NCBI GenBank assembly: GCA_016711125.1
Contig: JADJTQ010000010.1
Coordinates: forward strand, 300,735-364,734
Length of the DNA: 64,000 nucleotides
From: Saprospiraceae bacterium
Lineage (GTDB): Bacteria > Bacteroidota > Bacteroidia > Chitinophagales > Saprospiraceae
Reading direction: 5' to 3'
In this document: positions 36,327 to 44,470 of the stretch, piece after piece
Position numbering within the stretch: position 1 is the stretch's first letter
Layout: the number at the start of each line of letters is the position of its first letter
Program-made: the position numbers and the translations under genes
The notes under the pieces: model-generated
The model's database searches: none
What the model saw: only the letters and a program-made list of their open reading frames with translations
Told to the model about the DNA's origin: nothing

Positions 36327-37500
36327 ATGTATAAAAAATTAACACGACCTCGCCTTGCCACAATCTTTCTCCTTTTTTCTCTAGTTGGGATTAACCATTG
36401 GAGTGTATACAGTCAATACGACAGCCTGGTATCTGACGGTCTTCAACGAACTTTCCTTCTCCATCTTCCGGTCGGTTATCAGGGGCAGGAAGCAATTCCG
36501 CTGGTCATTGCCATGCATGGTGGCTTTGGCAGCGCTGAGAATTTGCAGGATCAATCAGGTCTCAGTGAGGTCGCTGATAATCAACAATTTGCGGTTGTCT
36601 ATCCTGAGGGAGTCAAAGGGGGTCTGCTGAACATCAGGACCTGGAATGCAGGTTGGTGCTGCGGATATTCGAGTACTACTAATGTTGATGATGTAGGCTT
36701 TATCAATACGCTGCTCGATACCCTGCTTAAAAAGTATGCGATTGACTCTCAAAGAATTTATGCTACCGGCATGTCGAACGGTGGCTTCATGTCATACCGT
36801 TTAGCGTGCGAACTGAGCGACCGGATTGCGGCTATTGCTCCGGTAGCATGCTCGATGAGTTTGAGTAATTGTGAACCGTCAAGGGCCGTTCCGGTTATGC
36901 ATTTTCATTCATATCTGGATTCGAGTGTGCCATATCAAGGTGGTTTCGGGGACGGGGTGTCTGACCACTATAATCCGCCGCTGGATTCAGTAATGGACCA
37001 ATGGTCCGTTCACAATGTCTGCCAGTCGGTGAGAGACACCCTGGTAGATGACGACCGTTATACCCTGATTCAATGGAAAAACGGTGATTGCCAGTCCGAA
37101 ATATGGCAATACCTCACTCGTGATGGTGGTCATTCATGGCCTGGAGGTTCTAAGACTATCATTGGAGATCCCGTTTCCGAGCATGTCAACGCAAGCGAAA
37201 CAATGTGGGGCTTCTTCAGCCAATTTTCATTGGCTTGCAATCTGACAAGTGCTTCTATTTGGAAAGGAACCAACAAATCCCGTTTTCGTCTATTCCCAAA
37301 TCCAACCTCCGGGAACATCAACCCTCGACACTCAAGGTCTGCCATTTGATAACATGAAAGTATTTGACTCAAGCGGCCATTTGCTCAATCTCAATATAAA
37401 AGGAGGTCAGATAAATCTGGAGCAGCAAAAAAGTGGCATCTATTACATTACAATCGAAGTCCAAGGCAAGATCTACACTAGAAAAATAGTCAAATATTGA
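36327..37500 (+). pseudogene. Secreted PHB-depolymerase/feruloyl-esterase-like enzyme with T9SS C-terminal domain, one frameshift
   Basis: Signal peptide to about residue 30 (VYS-QYDSL), then an alpha/beta hydrolase: IPLVIAMHGGFGSAENLQDQ (oxyanion region), WNAGWCCGYSSTTNVDDVGF, and RIYATGMSNGGFMSYRLACE with nucleophile Ser in GMSNGG; the His is in RDGGHSWPGG. This is the LpqC/esterase family acting on polyhydroxyalkanoate or aryl-ester side chains. The C-terminus is a type A T9SS sorting domain, FRLFPNPTSGNIN... KVFDSSGHLLN... SGIYYITIEVQGKIYTRKIV, split at about 37321: one surplus C (AACCCTCGA) separates 36327-37349 from 37249-37500. Restored length is about 390 residues. Confidence 0.85.
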
Positions 37501-37666
37501 GCAATATAGGGACACAACATTTCCCTTAAGGTCCAATCTGGATCAACCCGCTTTTGACACTAACAGGTTGGCTTTCCACAAAGTATCTTTTTTTTCTTAT
37601 CTATGCCAATTGAATCAGGAGTATGTTTTAGGACTCCTAAGTCTCCAACCCCCTCCCGGTGCTTAA

Positions 37667-38497
37667 ATGAAAAATCGAATATTCAATTATTTACCTGCTC
37701 CTCTTAGATCTGTATTGCGACAAATCTATTTCTTTCTCGGTGAGCTTTATGACCGTTTACTTGGCAATACCCAGGAGATGATCCCTCCGAAAAGAATGAT
37801 TTTTGTCGGACCCGGCGATTTTCAAAATATTGGAAATCATTTTTTTCAGATTTTCATCAATCAGGGTGGCTTAAAAAATAAAGACAAAGTACTTGATGTG
37901 GGCTGCGGTATTGGTCGAATGGCGGTACCTCTTACCGGATTTCTTCATGAAACCGGCGTTTATGAAGGTTTTGATATTGTGCCGGAAGCGATACGTTGGT
38001 GCCGGCACAATATCACTCCAAAATTTAAAAACTTCCATTTTATCAAGGCCGACATTTATAATCAAAATTATAATCCCAGTGGACGATTAAGGGCCACAGA
38101 ATTTCGCTTTCCATACGAAGAAGGGCAATTTGATTTTATCTTTTTAACCTCTGTATTCACCCATATGATTCCGGAAGAAATTGAACATTACTTTTCTGAA
38201 ATATCCCGGGTGTTGAAAAATAATGGTACTTGCCTCATTACTTTTTTTTTAGAAAATGTTGAATCCAGGGCTTTTATGGATGCAGGTAAAAGTGCTCTTA
38301 ATTTTAAGTTCCAGTTTCCCGGTTTTTCATCAACTAATAGCGAGTTGCCCGAATCTGCCGTTTGCTTTTCCGAAGACTATATTACCGGTCTGTATCAAAG
38401 AAACCACCTCATAATATCTTCGACTGATTATGGTGGGTGGTCCGGAAGAAAACCTGCCCTGAGCCACCACGATATTATTATTGCCAAAAAGAGTTGA
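37667..38497 (+). CDS. Class I SAM-dependent methyltransferase
   Basis: 276 residues. DKVLDVGCGIGRMAVPLTGF is motif I of the Rossmann-like fold, YEGFDIVPEAIRWCRHNI gives the acidic ribose-binding position, and FDFIFLTSVFTHMIPEEIEH, then RVLKNNGTCLITFF are motifs II/III. The N-terminal about 45 residues form an amphipathic leader. Proteins like this often methylate polysaccharide sugars or lipids. It stands alone, 170 bases past the esterase. Confidence 0.8.
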   Translation: MKNRIFNYLPAPLRSVLRQIYFFLGELYDRLLGNTQEMIPPKRMIFVGPGDFQNIGNHFFQIFINQGGLKNKDKVLDVGCGIGRMAVPLTGFLHETGVYEGFDIVPEAIRWCRHNITPKFKNFHFIKADIYNQNYNPSGRLRATEFRFPYEEGQFDFIFLTSVFTHMIPEEIEHYFSEISRVLKNNGTCLITFFLENVESRAFMDAGKSALNFKFQFPGFSSTNSELPESAVCFSEDYITGLYQRNHLIISSTDYGGWSGRKPALSHHDIIIAKKS

Positions 38498-38688
38498 TGG
38501 AATTGTATTGCTGGCAGTAAGGAAATTTGCTGGCGGCCTTCCGACTGAACTCATCGATAATTCCATGAGCGGGTCGGAGCTATCCTGCTTCTTCGTGGCT
38601 CAAAACTCCTTGTGAGACCTGGTCAAAATAAGCATGCGATCTTACCGTATTGATATTATCTTTACTAATAATCCTAAAAAAACAACCT

Positions 38689-39335
38689 ATGTTTATCGGT
38701 CACTTTGCAGTGGGTTTTGGGGCTAAAAAATATGTCCCAACCATCTCATTGGGATATCTTTTTATCGCAGCTCAATTTCTAGATTTACTTTGGCCTACAT
38801 TACTTCTGCTTGAGGTAGAGAAAGTTGAGATTGTACCCGGAATCACCAAACTAACCCCTCTAGATTTCATCCACTATCCTATAACGCATAGTCTCTTAAT
38901 GGCTTTACTGTGGGGTGTACTTGCTTCATCCCTAACCTGGCTGCTAGTTAGGAACCGAAAGACTGCTGTAATTATCGGACTCTGTGTGTTCAGCCACTGG
39001 ATGTTGGATCTGCTGGTGCATCGGCCAGATCTTCCTGTGCTACCAGGTGATTCAACCAGACTCGGATTTGGCCTCTGGAATCAGCCGGCCATCGCTATTA
39101 TCGGAGAAAGCTTATTGTTTATTGCGGGGATATATCTTTATCAAAAGACTACCACTGCCAGAAATAAGGCCGGTAAATATAGCTTGCTGCTGCTCATAGG
39201 CTTTTAGTAGTAATATATTTACTGAATATATTCGGACCACCTCCACCTAATGTAAAATCAATTGCCTGGGCAGGTCATTTACAATGGCTTTTTGTGATTA
39301 TGGCATTTTATGTCGATAAGAATAGAACGTCCTAG
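38689..39335 (+). pseudogene. Metal-dependent-hydrolase-like membrane protein (DUF457/YdjM-type), one frameshift
   Basis: Start at 38689: MFIGHFAVGFGAKKYVPTIS. The pattern of HFAVG near the N-terminus, DFIHYPITHSLLMALLWGVL (PxTHS), and CVFSHWMLDLLVHRPDLPV (H-x-x-x-D) is that of YdjM/DUF457 membrane proteins with potential metal-binding His and Asp. The frame stops at 39207, but the next frame continues LLVVIYLLNIFGPPPPNVKS and ends FVIMAFYVDKNRTS at 39335; one T is missing from the TTTT run (about 39203). Restored length is about 215 residues with five to six membrane helices. Confidence 0.7.
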
Positions 39336-39625
39336 CGTAGCCGATCGGCATACTGAAAGGGTGACTGGCGAATTATGAATTGTTACTCAATGTTGAGTCT
39401 CCTTAAACACTTTTGGATCTTGGCTTCTTTGATTTCATTTTTCTTTGTGAGATTTTTTAAATTCACTTATTGCCCTATTGGGTGCCGAGGTAATTTTGGG
39501 GTTCTCGATAAGTAAGTCCACTCCTTTCGGTTCTCTATAATTCCTTGGAAGATATATAAGTCTATGTGATCAATGTCTCATAAGTATCCTTAAATAACAC
39601 GTACCTATGCAAAAAAATAGAAACG

Positions 39626-39991
39626 ATGACGACAGTTAAATTGACAGCAGAGAAATTCAAAACGGAGATCTTCGACTATACCTCAGAAAAGGAATGGAAA
39701 TTTAAGGGCAGTATTCCTGCCATCATTGATTTCTATGCCGATTGGTGTGGGCCCTGCAAAATGGTAGCACCGATCCTGGACGAGCTAGCCCTGGAATACA
39801 AAAACGAGCTGATCATTTATAAGGTGGATACAGAAGTAGAGCAGGAGCTATCATCCGTATTTCGTATAATGAGCATCCCTTCTATTTTGTTTATTCCTAA
39901 AGAAGGACAGCCGATGATGCAAAAAGGTGCGCTTCCCAAGCAGATATTGAAAAAAATCATTGATGAAGAACTAGTGCCCTACCAAGCCTAA
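39626..39991 (+). CDS. trxA: Thioredoxin
   Basis: 121 residues with the active site FYADWCGPCKMVAPIL (WCGPC), the cis-Pro MSIPSILFIPKEG and the C-terminal helix LKKIIDEEL. No signal peptide, so it acts in the cytoplasm reducing disulfides with thioredoxin reductase. Monocistronic in this window, though its neighbours at 41.9-43.5 kb and 54-60 kb are also stress or redox genes. Confidence 0.9.
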   Translation: MTTVKLTAEKFKTEIFDYTSEKEWKFKGSIPAIIDFYADWCGPCKMVAPILDELALEYKNELIIYKVDTEVEQELSSVFRIMSIPSILFIPKEGQPMMQKGALPKQILKKIIDEELVPYQA

Positions 39992-40042
39992 ACGACTCAC
40001 TAGAAATACCGAAGAACTCATAGTTTTTGAGGAATTATTCCA

Positions 40043-40252
40043 TTGCAAACTACCGTGAGTCAAATCGTCGTGATCGTTGGGCAGGGTAGATCACACAATA
40101 AATACTATAATATTATCATTGGAGCAGCCATTACATTCATTACCGGCCGGAGTATTTGCTATTCCGGATTTCGTCAGGCACTTTTTGGTTTGATGGCAGC
40201 AGCGATCACATTTGGGATTGGTAGGATAATCGGAATTTCTGTGGCAGATTAG
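40043..40252 (+). pseudogene. VIT1/CCC1-family transporter, C-terminal remnant
   Basis: The open frame (TTG start, 69 codons) reads IIIGAAITFITGRSICYSGF, then RQALFGLMAAAITFGIGRII, matching the last two helices of VIT1/CCC1 iron/manganese transporters (TGRS...SGxRQ...GxxAAxxTxxIGRxxG). The first three helices are absent. It starts 50 bases after thioredoxin with no ribosome site of note. Most likely a decayed gene end. Confidence 0.55.
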
Positions 40253-40328
40253 AAATCAAGGAAATAGCTATCCTCAGCCTCATGGACGTCTCTGCCAAAA
40301 AAGTACTCAAAGATAGACCGGCTACCAT

Positions 40329-41438
40329 CTACTCCCTTAGACCCTTGATAACCACATTGCCGGTACCGCTTTCAATACATGGATAATTAAAATCCCTTTT
40401 CCACTTTTTTTCATCGGCGATCGTTTCAAAAAAACTTTCTACATACTGTCTGCAATACGTCACAGATCTTTCATCTAGTAATGGACAGTTATCGATCAAG
40501 AGAATGAACTGATCTCTTTTTGTTTTGAAGATCTCGAATTCACTTGCAGTGGACTCCAGATTGGTCATGCAATATCCCCGGTATCTCCTCTGTATCACTG
40601 ATGCTAATTTTAATTCAGGAGCAGGAAGGGCATAGGGTGCTGAGACTAATCCTGAATGGTCAAAATCGTAGGGTACCGCAATTGGCTTGGAGCTTCCTTT
40701 CTGACGAAGTAATTTAATATTCTGACGATATTGAACTGACCAATCCGTATTGCCGATCATGTACTCATAAATCGCCACTTGAAGAAAATTAGTTTGATCA
40801 ATTTGCTGTGGTCGGATCAAGTCCGTTTTTATAATTTCTGCAGCATTTCTCTCCGCCATTTTATCTTCATCCTCGATAAGAATCCCCAATACAATGGAAG
40901 TGTCTTTTTGCTCTTGATTAGGGATAAATTTGATTTTAACCAATCTGGCTCGAAAACTTAGAGGCGTTAATAAATTATATAATTTATAGCCCAAATACTC
41001 TCTGATTACATATTTTTCGCCCCGGCAGGGCACAACCAGTTTGATCTTATCCTGGCCTGAGAAAACTGACCTGGAGGGTGTTTCATTTTTCTGAAAATTG
41101 AGCAATAGCGGAGGCAGGGAACAATTTGATTTAATGCGACGAAAATGACCTCGCGTTTTAATCTTTAATGGAAAGTCCAGTTTCTGACCGTCAGCTGTTT
41201 TCTCACTGATTCTACAATCAAAATATTGAGCTTCATCTTCACGATTAGCAAAAATCGATTTGAAATCACCACCCAATTCCAAATCGAGTGGTTCATCTGA
41301 AATAAATAAAATATCTTTACTTCCCTGGTCCTGTGTCTTCTGTGCATTTAACAAGGGTAGAATTCCCAGAAAGAGAAAGAATATCAAATTGAACGGCCGT
41401 GGAGACAAGATTAAATCAAAACATTCGACATAAGCCAT
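40329..41438 (-). CDS. Secreted CotH-kinase-like protein
   Basis: 369 residues with a signal segment (FNLIFFLFLGILPLLNA-QKT, residues about 16-32; the start may be internal). LKIKTRGHFRRIKSNCSLPP and LLLNFQKNETPS resemble the CotH P-loop-like RGxxR...C entry, GQDKIKLVVPCRGEKYVIRE and YLGYKLYNLLTPLSFRARLV the helical segment, and YMIGNTDWSVQYRQNIKLLR with VPYDFDHSGLVSAPYA the N/D metal-binding catalytic residues (D in DFDHSG). This subfamily of Bacteroidota is secreted and uncharacterised. Confidence 0.6.
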   Translation of the reverse strand: MAYVECFDLILSPRPFNLIFFLFLGILPLLNAQKTQDQGSKDILFISDEPLDLELGGDFKSIFANREDEAQYFDCRISEKTADGQKLDFPLKIKTRGHFRRIKSNCSLPPLLLNFQKNETPSRSVFSGQDKIKLVVPCRGEKYVIREYLGYKLYNLLTPLSFRARLVKIKFIPNQEQKDTSIVLGILIEDEDKMAERNAAEIIKTDLIRPQQIDQTNFLQVAIYEYMIGNTDWSVQYRQNIKLLRQKGSSKPIAVPYDFDHSGLVSAPYALPAPELKLASVIQRRYRGYCMTNLESTASEFEIFKTKRDQFILLIDNCPLLDERSVTYCRQYVESFFETIADEKKWKRDFNYPCIESGTGNVVIKGLRE

Positions 41439-41551
41439 AGGCCGATTTATTGCAATTCTATTTAATGTTTGTTCTTGTTTGTTCTTTCAATTTAGTCAGA
41501 AAATCTCAATTTACCAATTTTGTGATCGAAGCAGTCTGCCCGCTCAGCTAA

Positions 41552-41863
41552 ATTTGTACCGTGGTTGGTGTCTTCGCCAAACGCTTTTCAGTGATGCCGA
41601 GGTTGGCCGCGGTTGGCGTCTTCGCCAACCACATATCAATCCCAAGCGGATGCAGGAGCCGGCAGTTGGCACCCGCTGATTTGTACCGCCGTTGGCGTCC
41701 CCCCTTTATGCCACAGTTGGTGTCCTCGCCGACCGCCCTTCTCGCTGACGCCGTCGACGAAGCACAGTATCTAGCCCCTTTACCCGGGACATAAGAATCA
41801 GCACGCTGAAAGTAGCAGCGTTTGGTGTTCTATTTGTGCCGTGTTTGGCGTCCTCGCTAACCA
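41552..41863. repeat. Cluster of five degenerate hairpin repeats
   Basis: A unit of the form TTTGTACCG-GGTTGGCG-TCTT-CGCCAACC occurs at 41552-41584, 41601-41632, 41680-41700 (half), 41714-41734 and 41831-41863. The second is a perfect 8-bp stem (41611-41618 with 41623-41630) on a TCTT loop; the others carry one to three changes. Three copies keep the TTTGTACCG/TTTGTGCCG leader. They resemble REP-type or transcribed hairpin elements and fill the spacer upstream of the protoglobin promoter. Confidence 0.65.
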
Positions 41864-41930
41864 AATAGTGATCGCAAATTAATGTCGGTGGGACGCGCGC
41901 CATCGGCGGCGTTTATCTGGGCCGCAGCTA

Positions 41931-41979
41931 CAAATATTTCAAGAAATATTTGTTTAGTTAGGATTCCTAACTATATTTG
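41931..41979 (+). promoter_or_regulatory. Promoter of the protoglobin operon with two palindromic operators
   Basis: TTTG (41949-41952) and TATATTTG (41972-41979), 19 bases apart, form a textbook Bacteroidota promoter. TAGTTAGGATTCCTAACTA (41955-41973), a perfect 9-bp-arm palindrome with one central base, fills the spacer exactly. A second palindrome, CAAATATTTC-N2-GAAATATTTG (41931-41952), overlaps the -33 element. The first is of the size and base style of MarR-family operators, and a MarR gene closes the operon. The start codon is at 41997. Confidence 0.75.
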
Positions 41980-41996
41980 CAAACAAAACAACCAAT

Positions 41997-42575
41997 ATGA
42001 AAAACTTAATCGCAGGTTATGACTATGGCAAAGTAGCTCAATCACCTATTACTATTGCCGATTTCGAACTACTTAAGAAAACAGTCTTATTTTCAGATGA
42101 AGATACTAGCGCATTGCTTATGGCAGGTGAAGTGCTCAAAGATCAAACAGATGAAATTTTGGATCTTTGGTACGGATTTGTGGGTAGTCACGAGCATCTT
42201 CTACATTACTTTACCCATCGTAGTGAGCCGGTCGGTGATTATCTGACAGCGGTCCGCACCCGTTTTGCTCAATGGATCCTGGATCTTTGTAATCGACCTT
42301 TTGATCAGGATTGGTTAAACTACCAACATGAAATTGGATTGCGTCATCATACGACCAAAAAAAATAAAACCGATCAGGTCCAATCCGTTCCAATCATCCA
42401 CTACCGCTATCTGGTGGCCTTTATTTATCCGATTACAGCCACAATCCGACCCTTCCTAAAGCACAAAGGTCACAATGACGATGATGTTGATAAAATGTAC
42501 CAGGCCTGGTTTAAGGCAGTCACTCTTACGGTAATCTTATGGACACAACCCTACATTCATGAAGGTGAATTTTAA
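41997..42575 (+). CDS. Protoglobin (heme sensor/gas-binding globin)
   Basis: 192 residues of the protoglobin family: YDYGKVAQSPITIADFELLK at the N-terminus, DEILDLWYGFVGSHEHLLHY, VRTRFAQWILDLCNRPFDQD and WLNYQHEIGLRHHTTKKNKT, where the proximal heme His lies in the LRHH segment. The length equals that of free-standing protoglobins, with no attached signalling domain. It would bind O2, CO or NO. First gene of a coupled operon; its 3' end overlaps the next gene by 17 bases. Confidence 0.85.
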   Translation: MKNLIAGYDYGKVAQSPITIADFELLKKTVLFSDEDTSALLMAGEVLKDQTDEILDLWYGFVGSHEHLLHYFTHRSEPVGDYLTAVRTRFAQWILDLCNRPFDQDWLNYQHEIGLRHHTTKKNKTDQVQSVPIIHYRYLVAFIYPITATIRPFLKHKGHNDDDVDKMYQAWFKAVTLTVILWTQPYIHEGEF

Positions 42576-42681
42576 AAAATCATTTTTCGAAAAAGCAGGC
42601 ATGCTAGCATTTGGATTCTTCTTAATAAAAGGATTGATTTGGTTAGTATTATTTATTACCATTAAATATTTAATCGTATGA
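42559..42681 (+). CDS. 40-residue single-pass membrane protein
   Basis: ATG at 42559 inside the end of the protoglobin gene; product MKVNFKKSFFEKAGMLAFGF followed by FLIKGLIWLVLFITIKYLIV. A basic N-terminus and one long hydrophobic helix (residues about 15-40). The stop overlaps the DUF2024 start (ATGA at 42678). The dual overlap indicates translational coupling and argues that it is a real gene. Similar mini-membrane proteins accompany redox operons in this phylum; role unknown. Confidence 0.65.
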   Translation: MKVNFKKSFFEKAGMLAFGFFLIKGLIWLVLFITIKYLIV

Positions 42682-42941
42682 AAATAGCTGTATGGGACAC
42701 CTATGTACGCAAACCGAATGGTCCGGTCATGCACTTTGACATCCTCGTACCTGAACACATCCAGGATAAGGATAAAATATATAACTTTGGTAAGTTATAT
42801 TTAAGTGGTAAGGGCTTGATTGATTATTCGTTAACTGCACATGAGTGCCAATTCTGCCACATAGAGTCGGCGTCAGCCGAAATACAAAAGCACATTGGTG
42901 AAAATGGATTTTATATTATTGAAATGGAAAATTGCAATTAA
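42678..42941 (+). CDS. DUF2024 family protein
   Basis: 87 residues: MKIAVWDTYVRKPNGPVMHF, then DILVPEHIQDKDKIYNFGKL, LTAHECQFCHIESASAEIQK and GFYIIEMENCN. This is the compact DUF2024 fold, including the conserved CxxCH (CQFCH) motif that suggests a metal or redox site. It starts within the stop of the small membrane gene and ends 1 base before the MarR start. Function not known; its place beside a protoglobin suggests redox or gas stress. Confidence 0.85.
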   Translation: MKIAVWDTYVRKPNGPVMHFDILVPEHIQDKDKIYNFGKLYLSGKGLIDYSLTAHECQFCHIESASAEIQKHIGENGFYIIEMENCN

Positions 42942-42942
42942 T

Positions 42943-43540
42943 TGTCAATCTTTGATTTAGATCAACAAAATACTGATCTCAACAGTAAAATCACCGCAGG
43001 TCTGGAACGCCTATCGCAGGTATTCCGGACCTTGCTTTGGGGGAAAAGCTAAGCAAAATCAATTAAGCCCCATTCAGATACAAATTTTGATTTTCATAGC
43101 CAACCATGCAAAACAAATGGCTACCGTCAGTTATTTGGCCCTGGAATTTCATGTAACGAAAGCGACTATTAGTGATGCAGTCAGGGTGCTGGAGCAAAAA
43201 CAACTATTAGAAAAAACTGCCGATAAAAATGATGCCAGAAGTTTTTTTCTCCAACTAACCAAAAAAGGCAGAACTATCATCAGCCAATCGGCAGACTTTG
43301 CCCAATCGTTCCCTATATCTGATCCAGCGATATTCTGTCGAAGAAAAGAACTTGCTTTGGGACCTGATTGCTGACCTGATCAACAATCTCCATCAGAAAG
43401 GTATCATAAGTGTTCAGCGCACCTGCTATGCTTGCAGACATCATCAGAAAATCGGTAAGAAACACCATTGCCTTCTGCTAAAAGTAGATCTTGAAGAGGC
43501 AGAAATCAGAATTGATTGCCCGGACTTTGAGTTAGCTTAA
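42943..43540 (+). pseudogene. MarR-family transcriptional regulator, two frameshifts
   Basis: Reading from a TTG at 42943: SIFDLDQQNTDLNSKITAGL, ERLSQVFRTLLWGKAKQNQL, then the winged helix IFIANHAKQMATVSYLALEF, HVTKATISDAVRVLEQKQLL and DKNDARSFFLQLTKKGR. Breaks are in a G5 run (about 43037-43041) and a CCC run (about 43300); the last part, SVEEKNLLWDLIADLINNLH, carries RTCYACRHHQ...HHCLLLK, a Cys/His cluster typical of this Bacteroidota MarR subgroup and a possible metal or redox switch. Likely represses the protoglobin promoter through the palindrome at 41955. Confidence 0.75.
42953..42966. promoter_or_regulatory. Perfect FNR/CRP-type box
   Basis: TTGAT-TTAG-ATCAA matches the FNR consensus TTGAT-N4-ATCAA exactly. 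It lies within the first codons of the MarR gene, so it would be either an internal promoter site or a chance match. FNR-type regulation fits the gas/redox theme but no FNR gene is in the window. Confidence 0.35.
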
Positions 43541-43934
43541 GATCCCGGATCAGTAACCGTTTTAATGGACCGAAAATTAATGATCAGCCATCAGAGATTT
43601 GAAACTCAACATTGAATGATGGAATGTTAGAGGTCGAAGGAAATTGGATAACTAAGCCTTTGCAGACTCTATGACCTCACACTTTAGGGGTTTATTAACG
43701 TTTACGTTTGGAGGATTCCCTGGAAAGAAATGAGAAAATGCCTGCATGGAGAATCGGATGGGGCTAAAGTCATTCAGACGACACCCGGGTTGGCTTGAAA
43801 AAAAGCTAATATATATAAGCAATCACTCCAGTCTTCCTCACCATGGCATAAGTGTTAAAAAGCTTGCTTGATTATGACAAATGCTTTATCTTAGGCAGTG
43901 ATAAACCCGATTCCCTAAATCAAAAATACCCGTT
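43541..43934 (+). other. Intergenic, no gene recognised
   Basis: About 390 bases between the MarR gene and a small hypothetical gene. No hairpin with T-run, repeat or coding frame was recognised. Confidence 0.4.
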
Positions 43935-44153
43935 ATGGCCTTAGTAGTGCCTTCTAAAGAAATCAAAGATTTCGATGATTATCGTCATTGGCTTTGCAAC
44001 AGTGGCATCAAATATTACGAACAAGTTTGGTCTTTCCGCAATAAGGAGATGATTTTGCAGGAGTACCTTGCCGTATGTTATGCCAAAAAAGTCAAACCAG
44101 CATTTAATCGAGAAGATAGCCTGATCATTGAAAGGTTATCCAAAAAAAACTAG
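43935..44153 (+). CDS. Small protein of unknown function
   Basis: 72 residues (MALVVPSKEIKDFDDYRHWL, CNSGIKYYEQVWSFRNKEMI, LQEYLAVCYAKKVKPAFNRE). Soluble, basic, with two Cys. It matches no family I recognise. A strong terminator directly after its stop supports it as a real transcribed gene. Confidence 0.6.
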   Translation: MALVVPSKEIKDFDDYRHWLCNSGIKYYEQVWSFRNKEMILQEYLAVCYAKKVKPAFNREDSLIIERLSKKN

Positions 44154-44164
44154 CATCATTGTAT

Positions 44165-44193
44165 ATCCAGGGGCTAAAAACCCCTGGATTTTA
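44165..44193 (+). terminator. Rho-independent terminator
   Basis: ATCCAGGGG (44165-44173) and CCCCTGGAT (44181-44189) form a perfect 9-bp stem on a short loop, followed by TTTTAT. It starts 11 bases after the stop of the small gene at 43935-44153. Confidence 0.85.
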
Positions 44194-44470
44194 TCTAGCT
44201 TTTTCCTTACAACTTCTTTCCCTGCTCGTATTCTTAAGGAATCGAGAGGTCTCGATCCACTTGAGTCCAATTGGCCTCTGGTATACTGATCGTGGCAGTG
44301 CAATAATATGATTGCATCTCGCATTATGTCCCTTCTTATTTATTCTGTGCCATATCCGATCCCCCAGGCATCATTCGCAATGAGGTCCTGCGGCCTTTTC
44401 CTTTTTCATTACATCTGATTAAAAGACTACATTTATATTTACCGATGATTATTCAACATAGCAATAAGAT

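Noticed and set aside
41552..41863. CRISPR array
   Set aside because: Unit spacing and sequence are irregular, there are only five diverged units, and no cas genes are present.
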